In this document: in pieces, positions 10,481 through 20,000 of the stretch | How the letters are laid out: each line of letters begins with the position of its first letter | How positions within the stretch are numbered: position 1 is the stretch's first letter | DNA from: an uncultured Myxococcales bacterium | Lineage (GTDB): Bacteria; Myxococcota_A; UBA9042; DTJE01 | NCBI GenBank assembly: GCA_903847405.1 | Contig: CAINDP010000034.1 | Span: 1 to 64,000 of the forward strand | Reading direction: 5' to 3' | Length of the DNA stretch: 64,000 bases | The notes under the pieces: model-generated | What the model saw: the letters and a program-made list of their open reading frames with translations, nothing else | What the model was told of the DNA's origin: nothing | Database searches by the model: none | Program-made: the position numbers and the translations under genes

Positions 10481-11671
10481 TCACGGGGTCACGACGGGCT
10501 CGAAGCCCACGACCTTGGCCGTGGACAGCGAGTACGACAGGCACACCGACGCTGCGTCGCCGGGAAGATCCTTGGTCTTCGCCACGAACGTCAGGTTGCC
10601 CTGGTCGTCGATCACCTGGTGCAGGTCGAACAGCAGGTTCATGGCCGAAACAGCGACCTTCAGATAGCTGCAGAAGTCGGGCTTGGCGTTCGCCGGGGCC
10701 GCGTCGCAACTGGCCTGCAACTTGGCGATCGCCGCTTCCAACTGCTCCTTGGTCAGGACGCCGGACAGGACGCCGTCCGTCGCCGCGAAGCCGTCCGCCG
10801 TCGCCCCGGCCGTGATGCTGGCCTTGACCTTCGCCTGGATCAGGGTCGCGTCGATGACCAGCCCTTCGGAGATCGGGATGGACAACTGGAACATGGACGG
10901 GCCCGCGGCCAGTTTGCCGTCGGCGATCGACGCGCCCTCGAAGTAGATCATCGGGGTGCAGATGTCGGTCACGTACGACGCTTCCTGGACCTGGAAATCG
11001 CCCGTGGTCGCCGCCGGCGTCGCGGTGGACTTGCCCAGCAGGCCGTTCAACTGGAAGGACGCCGTCGTGGTGAAGTCGGTCACGCCGGCCAGTTCGAACA
11101 GGATGGCGATGCTGCCCCCGCTGACCGCGTCGGCCAGCGGGCCGTTGACCTGGCCCGCCAGGCCCTTGAGGCCGTTGTCGCCCAGGCCGTCTCCGGTATA
11201 GTCGAAACACAGCGACTTGACCACGGCGGCGTCGGCCGGCGTCGTCAGCGAGGAAATGGCGCCCGTCGGGCCCCACGTGATGGTCGGCTTGAAGGTCGGC
11301 CAGTCGCACGTCGGCACGCAAATGCCCTTCAGCGTGTCGCAGGTCGTGTTGGCGGCCGTGCACTCGCCGCACGTCTCGCCGTCGCAGTTGGAGGCGCCGC
11401 ACACGCGATCGCCGCACGTCTTGACGCAGGGGCCGGGGTCCAGCGGACCGGGGTCGAGTGGGCCGGGATCCTCCGGGCCACGATCAGTGCCGCAACAGTC
11501 AGGCAGCGAGCCGGGGTCGGTCCCCTGATCCGTCCCCTGGTCCTGAACATCCTGGACATCCATCACATCGTCCCCGCCCCCCCCATCGTCACACCCGGTC
11601 GCCACCAGGGCCAGGACAGCCATCCCCGCCACCAGCAGCATTCCCGTGGATCGGTCGGTCCGCATACGCAT
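10481..11671 (-). CDS. Secreted lipoprotein with DPG-rich linker and Cys cluster
   Basis: Lipobox LVATGC; DPGPLDPGPLDPGP linker; CGDRVCGASNCDGETCGECTAANTTCDTLKGIC. Confidence 0.75.
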   Translation of the reverse strand: MRMRTDRSTGMLLVAGMAVLALVATGCDDGGGGDDVMDVQDVQDQGTDQGTDPGSLPDCCGTDRGPEDPGPLDPGPLDPGPCVKTCGDRVCGASNCDGETCGECTAANTTCDTLKGICVPTCDWPTFKPTITWGPTGAISSLTTPADAAVVKSLCFDYTGDGLGDNGLKGLAGQVNGPLADAVSGGSIAILFELAGVTDFTTTASFQLNGLLGKSTATPAATTGDFQVQEASYVTDICTPMIYFEGASIADGKLAAGPSMFQLSIPISEGLVIDATLIQAKVKASITAGATADGFAATDGVLSGVLTKEQLEAAIAKLQASCDAAPANAKPDFCSYLKVAVSAMNLLFDLHQVIDDQGNLTFVAKTKDLPGDAASVCLSYSLSTAKVVGFEPVVTP

Positions 11672-11755
11672 GGTCGGGCTCCACTGAAGTTGAAAGCATG
11701 CTACCGATTCCGATCGCGCGGATTCAAACAGGGCAAGAATCATCTGGATTGGACG

Positions 11756-13372
11756 TCATGCCGGATCGGCGTGGTTCCACCACCGGTAGAAGCCCTTGTT
11801 GCGCCGCCACAGGTCCCGGAACGCCCGCATGCCGCGGTCATAGACCGGCCGGTTTGCGGGATCGGGCTCGAAGGTCTTCGCGAACCGCATGCATTTCGGG
11901 ATGTCGGTGAACCGCAGGCGCCCCAGGGCCACCGCGGCCAGGAACGCCGCACCCCGGGCATTGGCCTCCCGGGGATCCTCGACCTGCCGGATCGTCCGCC
12001 CGGTGACGTCGGCCAGGATCCGGCACCAGGCATCGGACTGGGCCCCGCCGCCGATGGCGTTCAGGGGGTCCAGGCGCCGGCCCACGAACCGCTCGATGTA
12101 CCCCAGGCTCCAGTTCGTGTTGTAGGCGACGCCCTCATAGACCGCCCGCAGCAGGTCCTCGGACGTCGTTTCCACCGACACGTTGTGGAAGCCTCCCCGC
12201 AGGCACTCGTCGTCCACCGGGGTCTTTTCGCCGTTCAGCCACGGCGTGAACAGCACGCCCCGTGCACCGGGGGGCACGGCTTCCACCACCGCGTCGGCCC
12301 GCAGGTAGGCCTCCGGCGACACCACCGCGCCCCGGGGCTCGCCCGGCGTCCGCAGCAGGTTGCGCAGGGCCGCGGCCAGCGCCCCGCCCGCCATGTCCTG
12401 CTCGTTCGCACAGAAATACCGGCCCGGGATCGCCGACGGCAGGGCCGCGATCGTATGCAGCGGATCGGTCTTGCGGAACGGCACGTGGCACAGGACCCAG
12501 GACGACGTCCCGATGTAGACGTGCCCCGCGAAATCGTCCACGGCCCCCGACCCCACGCAGGCCGACTGCAGGTCCGCCGAGCCCACGATCACCGGCGTTC
12601 CGCGGGCGACCCCCAGGGCGTCCGCCACGTCGTCCTGCAGCGGGCCCAGCACGTCGGTGGACGGCCGCAGGTCCGGCAGCTTGTTCCGGTCCAGCCCCAG
12701 GCGCCCCAGCAACACGTCGTCCCAGCGGACGTTGTGGATGTCCCGGTTGTCCGTCGCCCAGAACAGCGTCACGCTGTCGGGGGACGCGGCACACCGGCCC
12801 GTCATGCGCAGGTTCAGCCAGTCCTTGCTGCCCAGGAACCAGCGGGCGTTCCGGTAGATTTCGGGGCGTTCCTCGCGCCAGAACAGCACGTGGGCCGCGT
12901 CGTCCTTGCCCGACAGGGTGGGCGCGCCGCCCGACCGGCGCATCCAGTCCAGCGACCGGACCACGCCGTACCCCTTCACCGACGGCCATCCGTCCATCAC
13001 CCGGCGGACATGGGGCGCACCGCGATGGTCCATCCATGTCAGGGCCGGCCCGACCGGGCCTCCATCGGCGTCGCAGGCCACGGTGGTCGAAAAGGTGCTG
13101 GAGCAGGCGACCGCCAGAACCGAGGCCTGGGGGACCAGCCCGCGCGCCATCAGGCGCCGCGACGCGACGACCAGCGCGCGCCACCAGTCCTCGGGGTCCT
13201 GTTCGGCGCCCCCTCCGGGCAGGAACGCCACGGGCGTGGGCTCGAACTCGTTGGCCAGCACCCGCCCGTCCACGGTCACCAGGGCGACCTTCAGCCCCGA
13301 GGTGCCGTGGTCCACGGCCAGGATGCAGTCCCCGGACCCGGGCGACGACGACGGCAGGGAATCAGTGCTCAT
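11756..13372 (-). CDS. FGGY-family carbohydrate kinase (xylulokinase-like)
   Basis: CILAVDHGTSGLKVALV N-terminal phosphate motif; NAIGGGAQSDAWCRILADVTGR C-terminal motif; start MSTDSLPS at 13372, not the 943-aa ORF start. Confidence 0.9.
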   Translation of the reverse strand: MSTDSLPSSSPGSGDCILAVDHGTSGLKVALVTVDGRVLANEFEPTPVAFLPGGGAEQDPEDWWRALVVASRRLMARGLVPQASVLAVACSSTFSTTVACDADGGPVGPALTWMDHRGAPHVRRVMDGWPSVKGYGVVRSLDWMRRSGGAPTLSGKDDAAHVLFWREERPEIYRNARWFLGSKDWLNLRMTGRCAASPDSVTLFWATDNRDIHNVRWDDVLLGRLGLDRNKLPDLRPSTDVLGPLQDDVADALGVARGTPVIVGSADLQSACVGSGAVDDFAGHVYIGTSSWVLCHVPFRKTDPLHTIAALPSAIPGRYFCANEQDMAGGALAAALRNLLRTPGEPRGAVVSPEAYLRADAVVEAVPPGARGVLFTPWLNGEKTPVDDECLRGGFHNVSVETTSEDLLRAVYEGVAYNTNWSLGYIERFVGRRLDPLNAIGGGAQSDAWCRILADVTGRTIRQVEDPREANARGAAFLAAVALGRLRFTDIPKCMRFAKTFEPDPANRPVYDRGMRAFRDLWRRNKGFYRWWNHADPA

Positions 13373-13422
13373 GCGGTGCTCCCCGGTGAATCCGGCCCGA
13401 GGGGGAGGATACGACAGTGGGG

Positions 13423-13470
13423 GGAAAATGGGGACAGACACCGGGAAAATGGTGTCTGTCCCCATTTTCC
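13423..13470. repeat. Perfect 20-bp inverted repeat, REP/MITE-like
   Basis: GGAAAATGGGGACAGACACC (13423-13442), 8-nt spacer GGGAAAAT, GGTGTCTGTCCCCATTTTCC (13451-13470); directly abuts TAG stop (13471-13473). Confidence 0.9.
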
Positions 13471-14505
13471 CTATCCCCTTTTCCGACGGAGGACGGCGAA
13501 GAACAGCAGCAGCGACACCAGCGCGGGCACCGCGGACCCGGTTCCAGTGGCGCCGGCCGCGCATCCGAAGCCGCTCCCCGGCACGATGCCGCGGACGTCC
13601 GCAGGGTCGAACGCATCGCCCGCCCCCGGGTCCTCGCCCATCGGCGCCTCGACGCCCGCAACCTCCCGGAGCACCTCGACCGGCCCGGCATCCGGAGGAT
13701 CGCCCGCCTCGTCCGCGACCGACGCGTCGGTTTCCTCGCCCGCCGCGACCTCGGCCACGACCTCGGGCACCGCCTCGGGCGCCGGTTCCACCGGGATCGC
13801 CTGCCCCTCGCACCACGGGCCGGGCAGGCCGTTGCCCGCATCCGCGACCACCCACCAGTCCCGGGCGGTCCCGCAGGGCCCCGGGTAGGGGTCCAGGATG
13901 GCGCCCGACGGGTCCTCGACCTGGAAGTGCACGTGAGGCATCGACGAAATCCCGCTGCTGCCCACCAGTCCCAGGCGATCGCCGCACGCCACCACCTGGC
14001 CCACCTGCACCGCCACCGATCCGTTCTTGAGGTGGTAGTACAGCGTTGTCGTCCCGTCGGCGTGCCGTACCCCCACGTAGTTGGCCCGGATCGCGTTCCC
14101 GTCGCAGGTCACCGCCTGCGTGCCCAGGTCGGCGTGGCACCGGTCGTAGTTCCCGTCCACGGCCGCGATCACGGTGCCGCCGGCTGCCGCCACGACCACG
14201 GCGACTTCCTGGTCCATGGTCCCGAACCCGCCGTCCAGGATGAAGTCCGTGCCCCGGTGCTCGTCGTAGCAATAGGGAAAATCCGTGGTGCAGTCGGGCG
14301 CCAGGCAGTACATGTTCCCCTGCCCCAGGACCGCCGGATCGTGGTCCACGTGCAGGATCATGTCCGCCCAGATCAGGGCGGGGTCGGCAACCGGGAACCG
14401 GAACTGCAGCGCCGACGCGGGCCGCGGGACCATCACCCCCGCGAGGATCGCGACCATGGCCGCGCACGTCGGGAACCGGAACCTCTTCCACCGCGACGAC
14501 AGCAT
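13471..14505 (-). CDS. M23-family (LytM) peptidase-like protein with MYXO-CTERM-like tail
   Basis: HRGTDF, LYYHLKNGSVAVQVGQVVACGDRLGLVGSSG, PHVHFQV motifs; C-terminus GSGFGCAAGATGTGSAVPALVSLLLFFAVLRRKRG. Confidence 0.85.
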   Translation of the reverse strand: MLSSRWKRFRFPTCAAMVAILAGVMVPRPASALQFRFPVADPALIWADMILHVDHDPAVLGQGNMYCLAPDCTTDFPYCYDEHRGTDFILDGGFGTMDQEVAVVVAAAGGTVIAAVDGNYDRCHADLGTQAVTCDGNAIRANYVGVRHADGTTTLYYHLKNGSVAVQVGQVVACGDRLGLVGSSGISSMPHVHFQVEDPSGAILDPYPGPCGTARDWWVVADAGNGLPGPWCEGQAIPVEPAPEAVPEVVAEVAAGEETDASVADEAGDPPDAGPVEVLREVAGVEAPMGEDPGAGDAFDPADVRGIVPGSGFGCAAGATGTGSAVPALVSLLLFFAVLRRKRG

Positions 14506-14667
14506 CCTGGGGTCCTCCAGGTCGAGGTTGCTGATTGTAGCGGATGTGGGAAGGACCATTTCGTGGACACAGCGCCCTCGTCTCCATAGAATGACGTCAC
14601 AATCCGGGTGCGCCGTGTCCCATTGCCTGTGCAGCGACTGCACCAGCCGCCAGGGAGATCGACCACG

Positions 14668-17600
14668 ATGAATCGACGTCCTGCCGCCTTCACGGGAATC
14701 ACGTTCGCCACCCTGCTGGCGCTGGCGTTTTCGCCGATCGCCTGCGGCGGCGGGTCGCAACGGCCGGACTTCGGCCAGGAAGACGACGTCGAGGTCGCGG
14801 ACCTCGAGGACGTCGAACTCCCGGGCGACCTGCCGGACGGCACGGACGGTGGAGCGGATCCGTCGCGGGACGGCCAGGACCCCGGGCTGGACGGGATCGA
14901 GGACGGGCAGCGGGACGGGACCGGCGTGGACGCAGGGTGCCAGGGCGCGGGCGACTGCGTGGACGATGACCCGTGTACGACCGACCGCTGCCAGGACGGG
15001 GCCTGCAGTCACGACGCCGTCGAAGGATGCGTCGCCTGCGACTTCAGCGACCAGTGCGCCGGCAGCGAACCGGACGCGTGCGTCGCGGGCACCTGCGGCC
15101 TGCGGGCCTCCACCGCGGACGACCCGGCCTGCGGCGCCGGCGATGCCTGCGCGGACGGCCGGACCTGCGACACGGCGTCCCACAAATGCGTCCCCCGGGC
15201 CTGTCTGTGGGCCCCCCGGTCCTGCGACGACGGCGACGCCTGCACCACCGACACGTGCGATGCCCTGGCCGGTTGCCGCCACGACATCCCCGCGAACGCG
15301 CCGCTGACGTGCATCGCCTGCACGACGGACGTCGGGTGCCAGGGCCGCGAGCCCGACAAGTGCACCGTCGTCGTCTGCGACCGGTCCGCCGGACATTGCA
15401 TTTCCGGGCCCCGGAACTGCATCGACGCCGACCTCTGCACCACCGACGCCTGCGACCCGGCCACCGGCTGCTCCCACGTCCCGCTGGCCTGCGCGGACAC
15501 CGACGCCTGCACCACGGACACCTGCCAGGGCGGGCTGTGCCGCCACGTCAGCCTGCCCTGCGACGACGGCAATCCCTGTACCGGCGACAGTTGCAACCCG
15601 GCCACCGGCGCCTGCGTGCATGCGTCCCTGTCCTGCGACGACGCCAACCCCTGCACGGCCGATTCGTGCGTCGGCGGGCAGTGCGTCCACGCGGCCAGCG
15701 CCTGCGACGACGAAAACGCCTGCACCGTCGATTCCTGCAACCCGGCGACCGGTGCCTGCCGCACCGTGGCCCTGTCCTGCGACGACGGGAATCCCTGCAC
15801 CACGGACGCCTGCAGCACGGCCACCGGCTGCACCCACGGCGCCGTCGCCTGCGCCGACGCCGATCCCTGCACCGCCGATTCCTGCATGCCGGCCCTGGGC
15901 TGCGTGCACCAGCGCACGTGCAATTGCCAGACCGACGGCCAGTGCGACGACGCAAACGCCTGCACCACCGAAACGTGCACCCAGGGCGCCTGCGTCTACG
16001 TCCCCCGGGACTGCGCCGACGGCGACGCCTGCACGGTCGACTCCTGCCAGGCCTCCACGGGCCAGTGCGCCCACGCCCCCGACACCTGCGACGACGGCAC
16101 CCCGTGCACCACCGACCGCTGCCAGCCGGGCATCGGCTGCGTCCACGCCGCCCAGGCCTGCGACGACGGCAACGCCTGCACCGCCGACTCCTGCGACGCG
16201 GGGACCGGCGCCTGCGGCCACGTCGCGAAGGCCTGCGGCGACCCCGACCCCTGCACCGTCGACGGCTGCAACCCGGTCACGGGCGCCTGCACCCACGCCC
16301 CGAAGGCCTGCGACGACGGCGACATCTGCACCCTGGACGCCTGCGAGGCGGGGGCCTGCACGCACCAGGCCCTGGCCTGCGACGACGGCGACCGCTGCAC
16401 CACCGATTCCTGCGCCCCCGGGACCGGCTGCGTCCACACCCCGAACGGCGCCAGCGGCTGCGGCACCGCCTGCACGGCCGGCGACGCCTGCGGCGACGGC
16501 AACGCGTGCACCGTCGATTCGTGCCACGCCGCCACCGGCGTATGCATCCACGTCCCGGCGGACTGCGACGATGCCGATGCCTGCACCACCGACGTCTGCG
16601 TCACCGCCACGGGCGCGTGCAGCCACACCGCCGTCGACTGCAACGACCGCAACGCCGGCACCGTGGATACCTGCGCGAACGGCGCCTGCGTCCACGTCTC
16701 GAAGGACTGCGACGACCGGGATCCCTGCACCATCGACAGCATCAACTCGGCCACGGGCGAGTGCCTCCACCGTGCGGTGACCGTCGACGACAACAACCCC
16801 TGCACCTTCGACGAGTGCGACCCCGCGACCGGCGTCGCCCTGCACTTCCTGCGGGCCTGCGACGACGGCAACGCCTGCACCAACGACGCCTGCAACCCCT
16901 CGACCGGAGGGTGCACGAACCTCGCCAGGACCTGCAACGACGGCAACATCTGCACCACCGACACCTGCGACCCGCGGACCGGGTGCCTGTTCACCCCGGC
17001 CACGTGCGCCGACGACGGCCTTCCCTGCACGCGGGATCTCTGCGACCCCACGGCCGGGTGCATCCACCCCGCCACCGCCTGCGACGACGGCGACGCCTGC
17101 AGCGAGGACGCCTGCGAGGCCGCCACCGGCGCCTGCAGCCACCAGGCCCGCGACTGCGGCGATGCCGACGCCTGCACCACCGATGGATGCAACGCCCTGG
17201 GCTGCAACCACGCCGAGGTCCCCTGCGACGACGGCGACCGCTGCACCGCCGACACGTGCGTGCGCCCCGGCGGCACCTGCGCCCACACGGTCCTGGACTG
17301 CAACGACGGCGACCCCTGCACGACGGATTCCTGCAACCCCGCCACGGGGACCTGCCGCCACCTGGCGACGTCCTGCGACGACGGCGACCCCTGCACGCTG
17401 GACGGGTGCCTGTCGAACCTGGGCGGATGCCAGCACGCGCCCCGCGACTGCAACGACAACGACGCCTGCACCCTCGACACCTGCGTCCCCGGCGTCGGAT
17501 GCCGCCACGACCCGGCCAGCGGGTGCCGGACGTGCACGACGGACGCCACCTGCGACGACGGCAACCCCTGCACCACGGAAACCTGCGACACGTTTTCGCG

Positions 17601-19752
17601 CACCTGCACCTACGTGACCGTCACCTGCGGGGTCGGGTCCGACAAGTGCGCCCCGCTGGCCTGCGTCCCCGCACGCGGCGGGTGCGTGCCCGTGGCGAAG
17701 GACTGTGAGGAAGGGAACCTGTGCACCGTCGATTCCTGCGATCCGGCCAACGGCACCTGCCGCCACCCGCCCCGTGTGTGCACGGATGCCAGCCCCTGCA
17801 CGGTGGACGCGTGCAATCCGGCGGACGGAACCTGCCTGCACACCCCCGCCAGTTGCACCGACGACGATCCCTGCACGGTCGACGGCAGTTGCGATTCCCA
17901 GGGCACGTGCTGGCGCACCTCGAAGTGCGACGACCGGGATCCCTGCACGATCGACGCATGCGACCCGGTCACCGGCGCCTGCCAGTACGGACCGATCGAC
18001 TGTGACGACGGCATCCCGTGCACCCTGGACACCTGCGATCCCCGGACCGGCGCCTGCGTGCACCCGTACAAGACGTGCAACGACGACGACCCCTGCACCC
18101 GCGACGTGTGCGACCTCGCGACCGGCCTCTGCGACAACGTCGTCCTCGACTGCACCGACGCGGTTCCCTGCACGCGCGACCGCTGCGTCGACGGCCTGTG
18201 CGTCAACACCTTCGACACCTGCGACGACGGCAATTCCTGCACGACCGACGTCTGCAACCTGGCCACCGGGGCCTGCAGCCACCTGTCCACCAGTTGCGAC
18301 GATTCCAGCCTCTGCACCACGGATTCGTGCGCGGCGGACGGCACCTGCCTCCATGCCCCCGTCGGGTGCAGCGACGGAGACCCGTGCACGACGGACCGGT
18401 GCGACTCGCAGCAGGGCTGCCTGCACGCGACCATTTCGCCCTGCGTCCTGTGCGCGGTTGATGCCCAGTGCCAGGACTCCGACCTGTGCACCACCGACAC
18501 GTGCGACCTGGTGAACGGCGGCGTGTGCGTGAATGCAGCAGCCGACTGCGGGGACGGGGATTCCTGCACGGCCGACACGTGCGACCCGGCCACGGGCAGT
18601 TGCGTGACGCCCCACCCGCCGCAGGACTGCGACGACCACGACCCGTGCACCACCGACGACTGCGAGGCGGGCCGGGGCTGCGTCCACGTGACCCAGGACT
18701 GCCCCCTCAGCGCGGACCCCTGCGTGATCAACATCTGCGATTCCGCGACGGGCCAGTGCGCCCCGATCCCGGCCGGCTGCAACGACTACGACCCATGCAC
18801 GGTGGACAGTTGCGTCCCGGGCAGCGGATGCCTGCACACGGGAGGATGCGACGACGGGAACGCCTGCACGACGGACATCTGCGACGCGACGACCGCCGCC
18901 TGCACCCATGAACCGCGTTCCTGCGACGACTTCGACCCCTGCACGATCGATTCCTGCAACCCGGCGACCGGGTGCCTACACGTCGCGGCCGCCTGCCCGG
19001 ACGACGGCGACCCCTGCACCCTGGAGCAGTGCCAGACGCTTTACGGCGGTTGCCTGACCACGAAGGTCGAGTGCCCGGCCGGGCCCGACGCATGCAGCCT
19101 CGGCACCTGCAACCCGATCACGGGCCAGTGCGGGATGACGCCCCGGGACTGCGACGACGACGTGCCGTGCACCACGGATTCCTGCGACCCGGCCAGCGGG
19201 TGCCGGCACGCGTCGAAGGCCTGCGACGACCACTCGGACTGCACGGTCGATTCCTGCAATCCGTCCACCGGCGCGTGCCTCTTTGCCCCGAAGGACTGCG
19301 ACGACCACGATGCGTGCACGATCGATTCCTGCGACGTTGCGATGGGGGGCGCGTGCCTGCACCAGGCAAAGGATTGCCAGGACGGCAACCTGTGCACGCC
19401 CGACACGTGCAATCCGGCCACGGGCGCCTGCGCCCACGGCCCGGACACCTGCGATGACGGCAGCCTGTGCACGCTGGACTGGTGCAATCCCCTGGCGGGC
19501 TGCCAGCACACCCCCGTCGTGACCTGCCCCAACGACGCCAACGGCTGCACCGAGGAAACGTGCAACCCGTCGTCGGGCCAGTGCGAAACCAGGTTCGCGT
19601 CCTGCGACGACGGCCGGCCCTGCACGCTGGACGGGTGCACCATCGACGCGGGATGCGTCCACCGCGTGGACTGCGACGACGCCGATCCCTGCACGACCGA
19701 CTCCTGCAACCCGGCCGGCCTGTGCATCCACTCGCCGATCCCGGAGTGCTGA
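14668..19752 (+). CDS. Giant Cys-rich repeat lipoprotein (1694 aa)
   Basis: Lipobox LAFSPIACGGG, acidic linker, then about 55 repeats (hand count) of consensus CDDGxxCTxDxCxPxTGxCxHxxxx. Confidence 0.95.
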   Translation: MNRRPAAFTGITFATLLALAFSPIACGGGSQRPDFGQEDDVEVADLEDVELPGDLPDGTDGGADPSRDGQDPGLDGIEDGQRDGTGVDAGCQGAGDCVDDDPCTTDRCQDGACSHDAVEGCVACDFSDQCAGSEPDACVAGTCGLRASTADDPACGAGDACADGRTCDTASHKCVPRACLWAPRSCDDGDACTTDTCDALAGCRHDIPANAPLTCIACTTDVGCQGREPDKCTVVVCDRSAGHCISGPRNCIDADLCTTDACDPATGCSHVPLACADTDACTTDTCQGGLCRHVSLPCDDGNPCTGDSCNPATGACVHASLSCDDANPCTADSCVGGQCVHAASACDDENACTVDSCNPATGACRTVALSCDDGNPCTTDACSTATGCTHGAVACADADPCTADSCMPALGCVHQRTCNCQTDGQCDDANACTTETCTQGACVYVPRDCADGDACTVDSCQASTGQCAHAPDTCDDGTPCTTDRCQPGIGCVHAAQACDDGNACTADSCDAGTGACGHVAKACGDPDPCTVDGCNPVTGACTHAPKACDDGDICTLDACEAGACTHQALACDDGDRCTTDSCAPGTGCVHTPNGASGCGTACTAGDACGDGNACTVDSCHAATGVCIHVPADCDDADACTTDVCVTATGACSHTAVDCNDRNAGTVDTCANGACVHVSKDCDDRDPCTIDSINSATGECLHRAVTVDDNNPCTFDECDPATGVALHFLRACDDGNACTNDACNPSTGGCTNLARTCNDGNICTTDTCDPRTGCLFTPATCADDGLPCTRDLCDPTAGCIHPATACDDGDACSEDACEAATGACSHQARDCGDADACTTDGCNALGCNHAEVPCDDGDRCTADTCVRPGGTCAHTVLDCNDGDPCTTDSCNPATGTCRHLATSCDDGDPCTLDGCLSNLGGCQHAPRDCNDNDACTLDTCVPGVGCRHDPASGCRTCTTDATCDDGNPCTTETCDTFSRTCTYVTVTCGVGSDKCAPLACVPARGGCVPVAKDCEEGNLCTVDSCDPANGTCRHPPRVCTDASPCTVDACNPADGTCLHTPASCTDDDPCTVDGSCDSQGTCWRTSKCDDRDPCTIDACDPVTGACQYGPIDCDDGIPCTLDTCDPRTGACVHPYKTCNDDDPCTRDVCDLATGLCDNVVLDCTDAVPCTRDRCVDGLCVNTFDTCDDGNSCTTDVCNLATGACSHLSTSCDDSSLCTTDSCAADGTCLHAPVGCSDGDPCTTDRCDSQQGCLHATISPCVLCAVDAQCQDSDLCTTDTCDLVNGGVCVNAAADCGDGDSCTADTCDPATGSCVTPHPPQDCDDHDPCTTDDCEAGRGCVHVTQDCPLSADPCVINICDSATGQCAPIPAGCNDYDPCTVDSCVPGSGCLHTGGCDDGNACTTDICDATTAACTHEPRSCDDFDPCTIDSCNPATGCLHVAAACPDDGDPCTLEQCQTLYGGCLTTKVECPAGPDACSLGTCNPITGQCGMTPRDCDDDVPCTTDSCDPASGCRHASKACDDHSDCTVDSCNPSTGACLFAPKDCDDHDACTIDSCDVAMGGACLHQAKDCQDGNLCTPDTCNPATGACAHGPDTCDDGSLCTLDWCNPLAGCQHTPVVTCPNDANGCTEETCNPSSGQCETRFASCDDGRPCTLDGCTIDAGCVHRVDCDDADPCTTDSCNPAGLCIHSPIPEC
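14940..19752 (+). repeat. In-frame tandem repeat array, about 69-75 bp unit, about 55 degenerate copies
   Basis: Recurring TGCGACGACGGC(N)TGCACC(N)GAC(N)TGC DNA pattern; explains long open frames on other frames and the minus strand. Confidence 0.95.
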
Positions 19753-19969
19753 ACCGCGCCGCCTGATCGGCGAGGGGTTTCTGCCCGCCAGCCGCCCCGT
19801 CCCTTCGTCCACTCCCTGCGAGAATCCGGGTCCCGGAGAGAGGACGGTCCAACGTTTCCAACGTCCCAACCTTCCCGCTTGGAGCCTGCGAGCATCGCGA
19901 CGGTGGAGACGAACGGAGGACACGGTGGGGGCGACGTCCCGGCGGGCGACGTCATTGAACGTCACGTCC

Positions 19970-20000
19970 GGAAAATGGTGTCTGTCCCGATTTTCGGGGC
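19970..20000. repeat. REP-like element (GGAAAATGGTGTCTGTCCCGATTTTCGGGG)
   Basis: Same core as 13451-13470; ends next to the TAG stop at 20000-20002. Confidence 0.7.

Noticed and set aside
3782-13888. 3368-aa plus-strand ORF
   Set aside because: Runs antisense through at least ten well-supported minus-strand genes; low-complexity R/P/A/H-rich translation is typical of stop-poor GC-rich antisense frames.
14973-17708. 911-aa plus-strand RRRRLHH-type ORF
   Set aside because: Out-of-frame translation of the repeat array; the in-frame Cys-repeat lipoprotein explains the periodicity.
13471-18909. 1812-aa minus-strand ORF
   Set aside because: Only its C-terminal part (13471-14505) is a real peptidase; the remainder is the antisense of the Cys-repeat array, giving pseudo-repeats such as AGVAVVAG.
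14940-19752. Possible CRISPR array because of regular about 72-bp spacing
   Set aside because: The repeats are protein-coding, degenerate and lack unique spacers between identical repeats; no cas genes seen.
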